The position numbers and the translations under genes were made by a program. Below are positions 12,871 through 22,890 of a stretch of DNA of 64,000 nt, piece by piece. Numbering within the stretch: position 1 is the stretch's first letter; the number at the start of each line of letters is the position of its first letter. The stretch is taken from assembly GCA_020091685.1 (NCBI GenBank), contig CM034605.1:5663519-5727518 (forward strand). Direction: 5' to 3'. Source of the DNA: Lutjanus erythropterus. Lineage: Eukaryota; Chordata; Actinopteri; Lutjaniformes; Lutjanidae. The notes beneath the pieces were generated by a model. It was not told where the DNA came from, searched no databases, and saw only the letters and a list, made by a program, of their open reading frames with translations.

Positions 12871-13818
12871 TCTGCTAATCGAGCATAGATAATGCATACA
12901 TACATTATAATACCTCAAATAATACCTCAAATGAATAGTAACTGCAGATCTATTTAAATGTCATCTTAAATTTGCATCTCAATATGGTGTCATAATGCTG
13001 CAATATAACAATGTTCCTATTACAATAAGTCCAATAGTAGTAAATGCAGTGAAATGAGAGATACAGAGGAATGTGGAGTAGGAGCAGAGAGATGGGGGCA
13101 GGCTGAGCGGCAGGATACACACACCCCTGCGGCAGAAGTGTCGTGAAAAGATGATCTTCCATCCTCACCTCGCAACAGAGCTGTCAAGATGTTCAGACCC
13201 GTGATTTAACCTCCCCACTTCACTCTGCTACATCCCACTGACACACACACACAAACACATGCACACACACTGTACTACAATGGCTTAGCTGCGTTTAAGC
13301 AATCTGGAGCAGTGTCACACAAAACCTGCTCAGTATTAGAAATAATCCAGTAATTAGAGTGCACATAGTGAACAGTAATGCTGGATCAAAGTAACATTTA
13401 AGTTAAGCACAGTGATGCCAGTGGATGACAGTGCTGTGTAAGTACACACTGCATTATAACGGCACATAGAATATCTTAAACAGTCACAATAAGAAGTCAT
13501 CATGAGTGAGGAAGTGTCCCTGGCTTATCTCTGGTTTCTATGGGATACACGTAGAGGGGTTGTGTGTGTGTGTGTGCGTGTGTGTGTGTTTTCTGCTACA
13601 ACAAGTGAATATTGCAGGGACAATAGATATGACAGGGGGTGCGGGGAGGAGTGTGGAGGTGACTGCTCCGAGCGTAATGTCAAAAAGATTAACAAGAATT
13701 GAACGGCAAAGTGACACCTGAGAGACATTTGGCGAGTGCAATAAGCTGTGGTACTGCACTCCACTGCACAGCAGACAGGACGGGAAGCAAGACAATAAGC
13801 AGGGATTCACTGACTGAC

Positions 13819-13821
<3 letters not shown>
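12871..13821. other. intergenic DNA with short GT/CA tracts
   Basis: A (GT)n tract at about 13561-13590 and CA-rich sequence near 13235-13270. Frames across the tracts are artefacts. Confidence 0.6.

Positions 13822-13868
<47 letters not shown>
13822..13868. repeat. (CA)n microsatellite
   Basis: About 23 uninterrupted CA units. Confidence 0.98.
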
Positions 13869-13873
<5 letters not shown>

Positions 13874-14664
13874 TTGCACTGTGAACTACAAGGTTGTGAT
13901 GTAAAGGAATAAAGAAAGAGGCAGGATTTTTTTTCAACATATCTTTTACTGATCTTTACACGTGTCACAGAACATCACATAAAATTATCAGAGCAGACCT
14001 GCTCTTTTGTTGTTTTTAATTACAGACAATGCAGTTACATGTTCTCGTCTCGGGAACAAATATTGCTTTGCCAGATTTTTTTTCCATCTTTAAAAAAAAC
14101 AAAAAAAAAAACACTGATAATTACTGGGTTTTATCATTTAGGGTTTAGAGAAGTGAAATCAAATAGGCTGGTACTCGTTAGTATTTGTACTTATCTAATT
14201 GTAGATGTGTCACTGATGCCAAAACAGTCTTAAGGGATGCAAACAGTTATTTTGTACACCAGAAAAAAGATAGGACAAGTGGCGAGGTGGGAATAATTCC
14301 TCCTAACAAACCAACTGAGACCGACCAATTCTTGCACCTTAAGGTACATCACAAAAAAGAAAACACGACTGGCTGAGTCTTTCCCTTTTTAAAACAACTT
14401 TGGTTTGGATTTGGGACCCTAATCTTCAGTGGCTCCATATGAGACACAGCAACGATCTAGAAACCACTGATCATGCCATCAGAAAATCAGACAGAAAAGT
14501 GTAGATTAGAACTAGTTTTGTGTTGTATCCATCCTTGAATGTTTCTTTCAGTCAAATAGAAAATTTATGGACTGTCTTCACAAAAATGACATATGTACTC
14601 ACCACTTTAGACCTTCAGGCAACACACACACAGGTGTGAATCAACACAGGCAGGTCATACTGGT
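13869..14664. other. intergenic DNA, no gene seen
   Basis: Contains an A-rich run near 14090-14110 and nothing recognisable. Confidence 0.5.
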
Positions 14665-14885
14665 TACTCACTTTCTGGTTGAGAGTTAGATGAGAAAATA
14701 TTGATATCACCGTCATGTCTGTGCAGCATATATGACACTACCATCAGTAGCTAGCTAGCCTAGCTTAGCATGAAGACTGAAAACAGGAGGAAATGGCTTG
14801 CCTGGCTTCATCCAACGGTAAAAACATCCGCCTACCAACACTTCTAAAACTCACTAATTGACTTCTTAATCTGTACAAGTGTTAA
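14665..14885 (+). mobile_element. half copy of a palindromic MITE (AGCTTAGCATGAAGACTG type)
   Basis: The order GAGAGTTAGATGAGAAAATA, TAGCTAGCTAGCCTAGCTTA, GCATGAAGACTGAAAACAGG and CCTACCAACACTTCTAAAAC matches the arm seen at 53.2 kb and 61-62 kb. The inverted second arm is missing, so the copy is truncated or decayed. Confidence 0.65.
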
Positions 14886-15040
14886 AATGACACATTGTGG
14901 ATTTACTGTTTCTTTGGCGGGATGCAACTTCCTGATTGCCGAGCAACCAGTGGACACACTGTGTCGTGTTAATTACTGAGCTTTATAAGTGCCAATTAGC
15001 AGATTTTTACCAGTTGCAACCCACCTTGTGAGTCTGTGCG

Positions 15041-15850
15041 ATAGTAATCCTGGCAAAACGTGGTCCTGGAGACACCAACTAGCAGGAACTACGATGGACG
15101 CAGTTTTGAGTATTTTGCAAAGTGTGTATTTGTCTGTGGACAAATTTGGTCAACGCAACAGCATCACAACCAATTTTCAATTGCCATGATGACACACAAT
15201 TACCTCCAACAAGGAGCTTATGTTTTCTGTGCTTTCTCTTTGTCTGTTTATTTGTCAGCAGCATTATGGGAAAACTACTGTCCCCATTTTCATGAAACCT
15301 GGCAGATGGGTGTAAAATGGGCCAAACAGGAAGTTGCTGCAACCTGAGTGTACAGCATGGCTGGTATTGTTTTCACTTTGAGTCTGTGTGAGTGTCATCA
15401 CAGGACACTAACTGACACTGACTGTAGCAGGAACTACCACAGAAATCGTTTTGAGTACTTTGCCAAGTATATATCTGTCTGTGGACAATTTTCGTCAATG
15501 CAACAGCGTCACAACCAATTTTCAATTGCCATGATGATGCACTAATACCTACGTTTTGTTTTCTGTGCTGCTTCTTTGCCGGTTTGTCTATTCGTCAGCA
15601 GCATTATGGAAAAACTACTGGCTGCATTTTCATGAAACTTGGCAGAAGGATGCAGAATTGGCCAAGGAAGTCTGCGCTCTTCAAGTTCCCTTCTACTTCG
15701 CCATCAAATAGGAAATTGTTGCAACTTGAATGTACAGCATAGTTAGTATTCTTTTCATTGTGTGTGTCATCATGGCAAAATGTGGTCCTGGAGACACACA
15801 CTGTCACAGAAGAGGTTTTGAGTATTTTGCCAGGTTTTTATACATATGTG
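15041..15850. repeat. three tandem units of about 360 bp
   Basis: Units begin near 15041, 15394 and 15768 (the last partial). Shared stretches include CACAACCAATTTTCAATTGC (15166 and 15510), CAGCAGCATTATGG and TTTCATGAAAC. Frames in successive units keep the words FEYFAK and HNQFSIAMM, but this follows from DNA similarity. Probably multimerised or repeatedly inserted non-autonomous element. Confidence 0.75.
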
Positions 15851-16841
15851 GATGGATTTTAGTAGCTGGGCAAGATGCAGTCATGGAACTTTACAGGTGT
15901 GTACTCGAGATCAAAATTAAGGCGGAATTCAAAGATGGGTGTCGTCTGACCCATGAGTACTGACTACCCATGGGTCGAAGACTTTGGTGTTAATATTCTT
16001 ATCTAATGCTTGGCGAGAAAGCAAATAAGCACAACTGTGTATTTCCTAAAATGTCAAACAATTTCTTTAACGTCCTAACAGAGCTGACTGAAATAACTGG
16101 AGCTTTTTACACACAAAATTGCAGAAAATGGTATTTTATCTGTCTGCCCTGTTTGCTACACATGTAGATCTGGGGTGAGGCTGAGCAGAGGGACTGTTTT
16201 GGCAGTCAGCAGTATGATTCAAGTAATTTCATAATGTTGAACAGACTTCAGCACTTTGTTGTTAGTATCAAAGTGTGAGATCCCTTTGATGTTTTTAGAT
16301 TCAAACATGTTTTGGTCAAACTTCATCAATGGACAGACCAACGGAGCCATAACAAGACTTTCCTGGTTAAATCTGACTGATGAAAATGAGGTTGTGAACA
16401 CACTTAGCTTTTCAAGGCTTTGAAAGTTGGCTTTCAGTTTGGGCATTGTCAAGACAGGTAGCGCTAGAAAACATGCATTTTGAAGTAAAAACAAAGAGAA
16501 CACATTTTGGGTGTAATAATTGATTTTGCTTTGTAATTTTCATAGACATTTGAAAGAATCCCTGCATTTAACTACATGCCTGTGTTCTGTTTTAGTCAAA
16601 CGCAGTCACTTGGAATGCAAGATATCTACTTAGTAACAAGAACAATCACATTAACACACAATATACATGAATCTATAAAAACACTAAGGCACTTGAAATT
16701 GTGATTTAACATTTCCAATGTTTATGATTGTTGTCTCATAAAATAATTTGAAGAATACACATTGTGCCACCACTGCAGCACAGTCGCTCGCCATTGCCTG
16801 AGACAGCGTCAGAATCAGCTGGCACACATAACTGACCCAAC
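15851..16841. other. intergenic DNA, no gene seen
   Basis: Short frames with no recognisable product. Confidence 0.5.
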
Positions 16842-17365
16842 TTAAGTCCCGCCCCTTTCTATGCTGAAGAGAAAAATACATTTTGAAGATGGTTAAAAGA
16901 TGTTGCTGAGAGACCTGTAAAAGCAACGTACTGTCATTGATTCTCAAATCACTGTATTGCGGTAACGTAATGCATGCAAAGATTTGTGGCAGTGGTTTGT
17001 TTTGTGTTGTCTTAAAAGTTAACTCTTTAACTCAGATTTTATGTATTTGGTTGTGCGTTCTTTATACTATGTCAGACAGATTCTTGCAAATACACAGCCC
17101 TAGATGTACCTAGCACGCTAACGACTGATGTAAATACACTAGCTAGCTAGTTAATGTTTTGCTAACATTAGCTAACTTAAGATATAACTACACATATAAG
17201 TCATTTTTACAGGTCCCCTAGCAACATCTTTTAACCATCTTTAAAATTAGCACAAAGCATCTTAGTGCAGGAAACAGGAAAGGAGAAAGCTGACCGAGGT
17301 TCCACTGTGTATCAAGGTTGCTGAACTGTTATTGGAGCACAGACTGAAAAGGGGCGGGACTTAGG
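16842..17365. mobile_element. fold-back element with about 120-bp arms
   Basis: TTAAGTCCCGCCCCTTTC near 16842 pairs with GGGGCGGGACTTAGG at 17351, and 16885-16920 (GAAGATGGTTAAAAGATGTT...) pairs with 17209-17243 (ACAGGTCCCCTAGCAACATC...). The centre contains stacked GCTAGCTAGC and GCTAAC. No coding capacity; terminus and target site not resolved. Confidence 0.7.
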
Positions 17366-17921
17366 AAGGGTCAAGTAGGTGCTACCCCATGTTTAATAAA
17401 AAGAACAGCTTAAAACTCAAGTTTTAAAATGCTACATCATATCTTGCAAACACACACACACACACATATACGCACAGAAGCACACACTCCCTTCATTTCA
17501 TAGGTTTGTTTAGGGTCCTGAAATGAGACCGTTGCACCAATGTAAAGCCCCACTTGAGACCTTTAGTTTTGTGCTATGGGGCTTGAAAATGGTCTTGGAG
17601 ACAGTGCAATAGCAAGCTTCATTTCACCAATGGGATTTAAGATCCCACCATATGTGATGTTAACCTTTATAATTGTGTTTCCAGCGCCAGCAGTGGCCAC
17701 AAACTGTCCATCTGACCGTAACGCTAGCAATAGAGTTAAATGAGTTTGACTGTGTGCCACCCTGGAGTATACTGGAACATTAAAATAAAGCTGACTTGGC
17801 ATTACTATAGTGTGCAGGTAGCTCACACCTTCATCAGCAATGAGGAGAAATAATCTTCAACTGATGACAGTTGTCGTCATCATTACATTTTCATTCTAAC
17901 AGATGTAGAATAAAGTAATTT
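17366..17921 (-). other. sertad4: likely sertad4 3' UTR, end not located
   Basis: This lies just past the sertad4 stop in the direction of transcription. A short (CA)n occurs at 17449-17466. I found no canonical AATAAA on the minus strand here; a weak ATTAAA occurs near 17393. An 87-codon minus frame at 17563-17826 has no family match. Confidence 0.4.
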
Positions 17922-18815
17922 CTATTGTCTATGAGCCCTGCGGTGCCAGAAGCTGACCTTGTGGTGCTCCCTTTCTGTGGCACAAGAGTCCCACTGACAA
18001 GGTCTCACAACCTGCTCCTCCTCCTCCTCCTCCTCCTCTTCCTCCTCCTGCTCTCCCTCCTCCTCCTCCTCCACTACCCTATCTGTCATGCAGCTGTCCT
18101 CCTCTGTCCTTGTGTGTGCATGACCCAGCAAGGTCCTAGTCCTACTTTTCTGGCTCAACTTGTCCTTAACAACATCAAGAGACGGCCCAGCTTGTCTTCT
18201 TTCATCATCTTCCTCTTCCTCCTCCTCTTCTTCTTCCCTTTCTTCTTCCTCTTCATTTTCCTCCTCTTCCTCAGCATCTTCATCTTCGTCATCATGCTCC
18301 TCTACGGCCACTGTCAGCCCTAACTTACTATGGCTAGCTAACTGAAAAAAGGAGGAGGAGTGTGGTGTGGAAGGGCAGGTAGAGAGTGCTGCATCATACA
18401 TGGAGAACGGGAGGTGGAGGTAGTGTCCTGCAGCAGCTGCCGCTGCGTAGATACAGCAGCATGTCTGGGCACAGTCAGGGCGGAGATCCCCTTGCCCTCC
18501 ACGGACCATCCGGAAGCGCTTACGGAAGGGCGGTCCAGCCTGGGGTGCTAAGCAGATCCGGGTGGGGACTGTTCCATGGAGTGCTTGGTGAGCGGGATTG
18601 GTGCTAGGTGGAGGGACGCAAGGGCCAGTGGTGAATGCTGGGTTGGGTGGAAAGCACCAGTCAGTGCTCTGGAGCAAGATCTCAGCTCGCAAGCGCCGAA
18701 GGAGGTTGTTAACGAGGACGGAGCGTCGGAGAAAGGCCTCAGGATCGTCAATGAATCTCATCTTCTCCAGAGAGAGGCGCAGCACATGGGCACGCTCCTC
18801 CAGAACAGGTGCAAC
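17922..18815 (-). CDS. sertad4: sertad4 last coding exon with SERTA domain and glutamate-rich tail
   Basis: The exon begins after CCTTCAG with GTT GCA CCT and encodes 297 residues to the TAG at 17922-17924. The SERTA domain lies at about residues 96-140 (EERAHVLRLSLEKM, FIDDPEAFLRRSVLVNNLLRR). Family-matching motifs follow: WCFP, FRKRFRM (about 188-194) and GHYLHLP. An alanine run sits near residue 215. Two acidic low-complexity tracts at about 263-296 and 339-358 are encoded by GAG/GAA repeats (CTC/TTC on the plus strand). The last 30 or so residues do not resemble the mammalian C-terminus as I recall it. The exon is GC-richer than its surroundings. Confidence 0.92.
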   Translation of the reverse strand, partial: VAPVLEERAHVLRLSLEKMRFIDDPEAFLRRSVLVNNLLRRLRAEILLQSTDWCFPPNPAFTTGPCVPPPSTNPAHQALHGTVPTRICLAPQAGPPFRKRFRMVRGGQGDLRPDCAQTCCCIYAAAAAAGHYLHLPFSMYDAALSTCPSTPHSSSFFQLASHSKLGLTVAVEEHDDEDEDAEEEEENEEEEEREEEEEEEEEDDERRQAGPSLDVVKDKLSQKSRTRTLLGHAHTRTEEDSCMTDRVVEEEEEGEQEEEEEEEEEEEQVVRPCQWDSCATEREHHKVSFWHRRAHRQ

Positions 18816-21707
18816 CTGAAGGACATTATCACATTAGATCTATATAACCTGATCCTTTGTTATTGTCTTATATTTTCTGCTCTTAAAGCAGATCATAAAC
18901 AGATCTGATATGACATGATATGTCACTTATTTGCAGATGACATTCAGCTCTACTTTGCATTTAAATCCAGAGAAGCTCTTAAGTTATCTAGGCTCATTGC
19001 CTGTCTGAACACCATTAGGGATTGGATGGGAGAAAATTATGTACAGCACAACGTGGATAAGACAGAGGTTCTGGTTGTTACTCCAGAAAAGGTAGCTCCC
19101 ATGATCCTACAAAGTATAGGGCCAACTTCCTTTACTGCCCACTCCAGTCTGGGTAATTTAGGGGTAATATTTGATCAGTCTGCATCATTTGACACCCATG
19201 TCGAGCAGCGGACCAGATCTTGTTTTGTTCACCTAAGAGACACTGGTAAACTGAGATCCATAGTTTCAATGGCTGAACTAGAAATACTTGTACATGCCAT
19301 CATCTCATCTTGCATTGACTACTGTAACCTGGGTAACCTGTACACACCAGGTCTGCATTTTATTTTTATTTTGTGACTCATGTCTATAAAAAACACTGTA
19401 CAAATACATTTCTTGTTTCAAATTGCACACATACAAAAGATGATACAGGCGAATAAATCCCATTTTTAAGTGCAAGCTCTACTAAAACTACTATAATCAT
19501 TACCCACCAACTCTGGCAACCCTTTATTCTAAAATTCCTGATTTAGACTGATTAGAGATTTTGGACAACAGTTCCTTACGATGCTTTCATGCAGTAATGA
19601 TTTAAGCCATTTTGAAAAGGCAAAATAACAGGCTTTGTGCACTGTATTTGCTGACAGCAAAAAGTTTTAAGTTCTTAATGTAGAATTTATAGTGTCCTCA
19701 GAAATTCCTACAATGGAACAAAGTATGTTTTAAAAGTATTTGTCCAAAGCATGATTGCTACTCTCGGCACTCCCACAATGCACTTTTATACGTAGAAAAA
19801 TTAAAGCCATACAAAACTGTGTCTGTTGTGATGACGCAGAATTATGTGTCGGAAATGAGAAATGAAATGAGTGTCAGAAATCTCAAACTCACTGCAGCAC
19901 AAACCATGGAGAGTCTATCATACAGGGAATATTGACTGAACAGTGATTTTGGACACAGTTAAAGTTGTTCAAATGATGTCATAATGGTAAGTTATGGTCT
20001 ACATACGTTTTGAAGACTAAACTGGACGCAGTCTTGATACACAGTGTGCTGAAGGTGAGAATCTGAGTGTATAAATACTTACAGTCTGGCAGTACGTCCT
20101 GAAACTGAAGGGAGGCTCATCATCATCATCAACAAACTTCCTCTTGAAGTATGCAATCCTTGATACCGAGACATGATCAGGAACTCGTCTGCAGGGGGGT
20201 TCTGCAGACAGAGGAAACAGTATCATAAACCAACTTCACTGTTATATAATGTTTGGGCTGGAGAACATGGAAATAAACTCAAGTATCACAGTATTTTTGA
20301 CCAAATACTTCAATAGCGATATTTATTGATATTATCAGAAAATTGTAGGGATAACTATTGGTGCTTCCACAAAATATGAACTCAATAAGATTTTTCATAA
20401 ATAATCATCAGCAATGCAATATATTGATGTGGATAAAGACAAATAATAGAACAACTCCAACAGACTATAAGTTCAAAAAATGACATAACTTTACTGTAAG
20501 ATGTTGTTAAAACCTGGAAAAACAATACTTATGTCACATCATGATATAACAAATTTAGGTCAATATCTAGTCTCATATCACGATATCGGTATAATATCAA
20601 TATGTTGCCCAGCCCTATGTAATGCAACAATCTCATCATCAGGATAAACTGATGTTTATTTTATTATTGTTTATTTTCATAATCTTGACATGCAAAAAAG
20701 AGTGTTATTTTGAGGCCACAGCTCAATCAATTAAAGGTGAAAACTAATTTATTTGGAATCCAGAAAAATCTATACAACTGCTATGGTCCAAAATGTGCAT
20801 GATATATTTCATCTTATTTAAGTGTAATCAAAGCTTATCAACCACTAACCTTGATCATTAAACAGTTAAAAGCAAATAAGGACACGATCTATAATGAGGA
20901 CAGAGAAGTTCTGACATGTATGGCGGTGCTGGCCTGTGAATGACTTTAAAAACAAATAAAAGAACCTTTAAGTCAATCCTGTTTTTGACAAGTAGCCAGC
21001 ACAGCATTAATACAGAAGTGAGCTGTACATCAGCCACTAGAAGAATACATTTAAATTTCAGTCTATTAAGTTGTCCACGTTAAGCTTAAGTTGAATCTTA
21101 GTCTCTTAAGTACTCTACAACAACTGGAAGAACAAGTTTCTGTGCTCATTTGATCCTGAAATGACTGTTAAAATTGCAGTGTCTTCATACTTCATACAAT
21201 TAAATTAACCCTTAAACTGTAATGAAAGCATGAGCACATACTGCTGACCTGCTACTGTGTTAATTCACTGATTGCTTTACACCATTAGCATCTTTTACAT
21301 GCTTAACTAATCTTACATTTTGACTGATGGAGTGCACCTTGCCTAGAAAACTAGATTTGACAGCAGGGCCGTGACAGAAACTGATAGATGATTTGGACAG
21401 ATGGCTCCAATTTCCAGGTCTCAAAACCAAATGACTTAATAGTACATGTGGTGCAAAATCCTTGGTAACACTCTTCCAACAACTTTGTGGACTAGATTAA
21501 ATCAAGCTTAAATAAATTAATGAACAAACATCTGTGCTTGGCGGCTGTAGTACCTTGTGTAAATTGCTCTTCAGAGCTGCACGGTGGGGCAGGGTTTGAC
21601 AGGCAGGTCTTAGTGCAGCGCTCCGATTCCCATATGGGCTGGTATGTGGAGAGTGGAGGGTCTCCTTCTGGGTCCAGGAAAGGATTCATGGACAAAACTA
21701 GGGTCAT
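17922..21707 (-). CDS. sertad4: SERTA domain-containing protein 4, complete coding sequence in three exons
   Basis: The gene is read on the minus strand as exons 21707-21554, 20201-20083 and 18815-17922. Their phases fit exactly (51 codons plus 1 nt; 2 nt plus 39 codons; then phase 0) and give about 388 residues, against about 356 in mammals. The start MTLVLSMN, the middle-exon motif YFKRKFVDDD and the SERTA core EERAHVLRLSLEKM...FIDDPE all match what I know of vertebrate SERTAD4. SERTA proteins are nuclear transcriptional co-regulators (SERTAD1-3 bind cyclin/CDK and E2F/DP partners); SERTAD4 itself is poorly characterised. The same-strand neighbour syt14 reproduces the mammalian gene order, which supports orthology. 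The C-terminus is unusual because of two long glutamate tracts. Both introns carry transposon debris. Confidence 0.93.
18830..19376 (+). pseudogene. LINE reverse transcriptase fragment (L2/CR1 type), in sertad4 intron 2
   Basis: The plus-strand frame from 18915 carries FADDIQLYF, the reverse transcriptase catalytic box (Y/F-ADD), then a DWMGENYVQHNVDKTEVLVV-type segment and LGVIFDQSASF...ISSCIDYCN, in the order typical of L2/CR1-clade ORF2. Only the C-terminal part of the RT domain remains; endonuclease and upstream RT motifs are missing, and similarity stops near 19336. It is antisense to sertad4 and inactive. Confidence 0.85.
20083..20201 (-). CDS. sertad4: sertad4 second coding exon
   Basis: This 119-nt exon follows CTGTCTGCAG and ends at GACT|GTAAGT, both strong splice sites. 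It completes the split codon from the previous exon and encodes residues of about 52 to 91, including SRIAYFKRKFVDDDDEPP, which corresponds to a conserved SERTAD4 segment just before the SERTA domain. The basic YFKRK motif followed by an acidic patch could be a nuclear-localisation or docking element; that role is my inference. Confidence 0.9.
20253..20616. mobile_element. hAT-like MITE with GGGCTGG ends, in sertad4 intron 1
   Basis: The segment begins GGGCTGGAGAAC and ends GTTGCCCAGCCC, inverted termini typical of fish hAT-type MITEs. Inside are ATATCACGATATCGGTATAA and TTTTTGACCAAATACTTCAA, words I recall from this family. No open reading frame. The exact target duplication is unclear. Confidence 0.65.
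20930..21130. repeat. repeat resembling a LINE 3' tail
   Basis: GCTGGCCTGTGAATGACTTT, AAAACAAATAAAAGAACCTT and GACAAGTAGCCAGCACAGC match a dispersed fish repeat from memory. A comparable piece may be present at 58540-59410. Assignment tentative. Confidence 0.4.
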
Positions 21708-21726
21708 CTCTCTCTCGGATTACTGT
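21554..21726 (-). CDS. sertad4: sertad4 first coding exon (N-terminus plus short 5' UTR)
   Basis: Translation starts at the ATG at 21707 and gives MTLVLSMNPFLDPEGD, close to the mammalian SERTAD4 start, which is why this ATG was chosen. The exon ends at 21554 with CACAAG|GTACTA, leaving one base of a split glutamate codon. Upstream, a pyrimidine-rich tract and CCAG at about 21727 form a good 3' splice site, so 21708-21726 is 5' UTR and at least one non-coding exon must lie further upstream (higher coordinates). The encoded segment is proline- and serine-rich with no recognised domain. Confidence 0.9.
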
Positions 21727-22232
21727 CTGGAAAAAATAGAATGAAAATCAGTATGATCAAACAAATAATGAATCTACTCAAACCTCTAATATGTTGCATT
21801 ACTAAACATAAATACAAAGACGTAGATAAATGAATGTGTAAAATAATGATACACTGGGGTGGCACTAGTTTAATCGATGCATCCATGAATATTCTGTAAT
21901 AATTCTATTAATATTACTTTTCTTGATATCAGTTTGCAAACTATTTATGCACAGTAACACGCATCATCTCCAAAAATCAGATAAGTATTCTGCATATGCT
22001 TTCCTAATGATGTGGTAAATGTTAACAAGATGTTTATCTATGATACTGGCAAACGCGTCGGTGTTTCTGTGGAGGAGTAACCAGCTTCTGTGCAAGCTGC
22101 ATGACAAATCTGAGCGACAATAATGGTGAGCACTAAGAAATTGGCAGATGGCTGGCGACTCTGTGATATGCGTGGCATCGAAACAAGTGGGACACAGATG
22201 GAGAGATGACACCCACTCACACCATGAATTCC
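21727..22232. other. sequence upstream of the sertad4 coding start, no further exon seen
   Basis: AT-rich and probably inside the long first intron. No other splice-flanked frame is recognised. Confidence 0.5.
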
Positions 22233-22424
22233 CTATTGATTAGTTGGTAGGAGCGTTAGCGAGATGTTTGACACCAATTTGTTCGGTGAAATGGATCCCG
22301 CACTTCGAATCGCGCTGGGAAGCTGTGTCAACAGCATGATAATCAAGGATGAAAAGGAGATGTGCACAGTGCCAGTGGGTCCAGTACATAAGGCAAACAA
22401 CTTGGCAAAGCTCGTATTTGGTTT
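22233..22424. other. unexplained open stretch beside a Tc1-like remnant
   Basis: It is open on both strands: plus-strand frame 22264-22506 (80 codons, LFGEMDPALRIALGSCVNSM) and a minus-strand frame running in from the transposase remnant. It does not align to the full Tc1-like element at 44 kb, so it is either foreign to it or strongly diverged. It is GC-richer than its flanks, with four CpGs. Not recognised. Confidence 0.35.
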
Positions 22425-22890
22425 TACAATGCCAGTTCCAAAAAAGTTGGAACGGAACGCAACAATTCGCAAAAAGTGTTTTGGAACTGAGGGCACTAAC
22501 TGTTGAAGTTTCAACAGTGAAATTCTTTCCCATTCCTGCTTGATATACACCTTCATGTGCAGAATGTGTCTTGTCATTGTCTTCCTGAAAAAAGCAGGGA
22601 CATCTCTGAAAAAGATGTCTGTATGGCAGCATATGTTGCTCCAAAACCTTTAAGTGCCTTTCAGCATTAATGGGACCTTCACAGATGTGACAGTTAGCCA
22701 TGCCATGGGTACTAACACACTCCCATTGTGTCAGTCCATCTCAGATGTGCTTGGGCCTCAGAGAAGTTTATGAGTTTGAATATTCAACTGAATACAAGTC
22801 AAAAAAAGTATTTGCAAATCATTGCATTTTGTTTTTATTTGTTTTACAGAAAGTCCCAACCTTTTTTGATTTTTTTGGTTTGAACTAATG
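22425..22890 (-). pseudogene. truncated Tc1/mariner-like transposase copy
   Basis: Minus-strand frames encode CHICEGPINAERH, VLEQHMLP, a FFQEDNDKTHSA block corresponding to the second catalytic Asp region, and EWERISLLKLQQLVPSVPK from the transposase C-terminus. The terminus near 22840-22880 (GTTTTACAGAAAGTCCCAAC) matches the inverted repeat of the copy at 44-45.5 kb. The first two-thirds of the transposase are deleted and the C-terminus is frame-shifted, so it is non-functional. Confidence 0.8.

Noticed and set aside
13502-13940. Six overlapping frames of 61-90 codons
   Set aside because: They run through GT/CA microsatellites, which are open in most frames.
1-17900. Search for hhat exons expected from synteny
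   Set aside because: No HHAT-like segment recognised; the gene probably begins left of the window, or its exons are too short to see by eye.
17925-18323. 132-codon leucine-rich plus-strand frame
   Set aside because: It is the antisense shadow of the glutamate tracts of sertad4 (CTC/TTC repeats).
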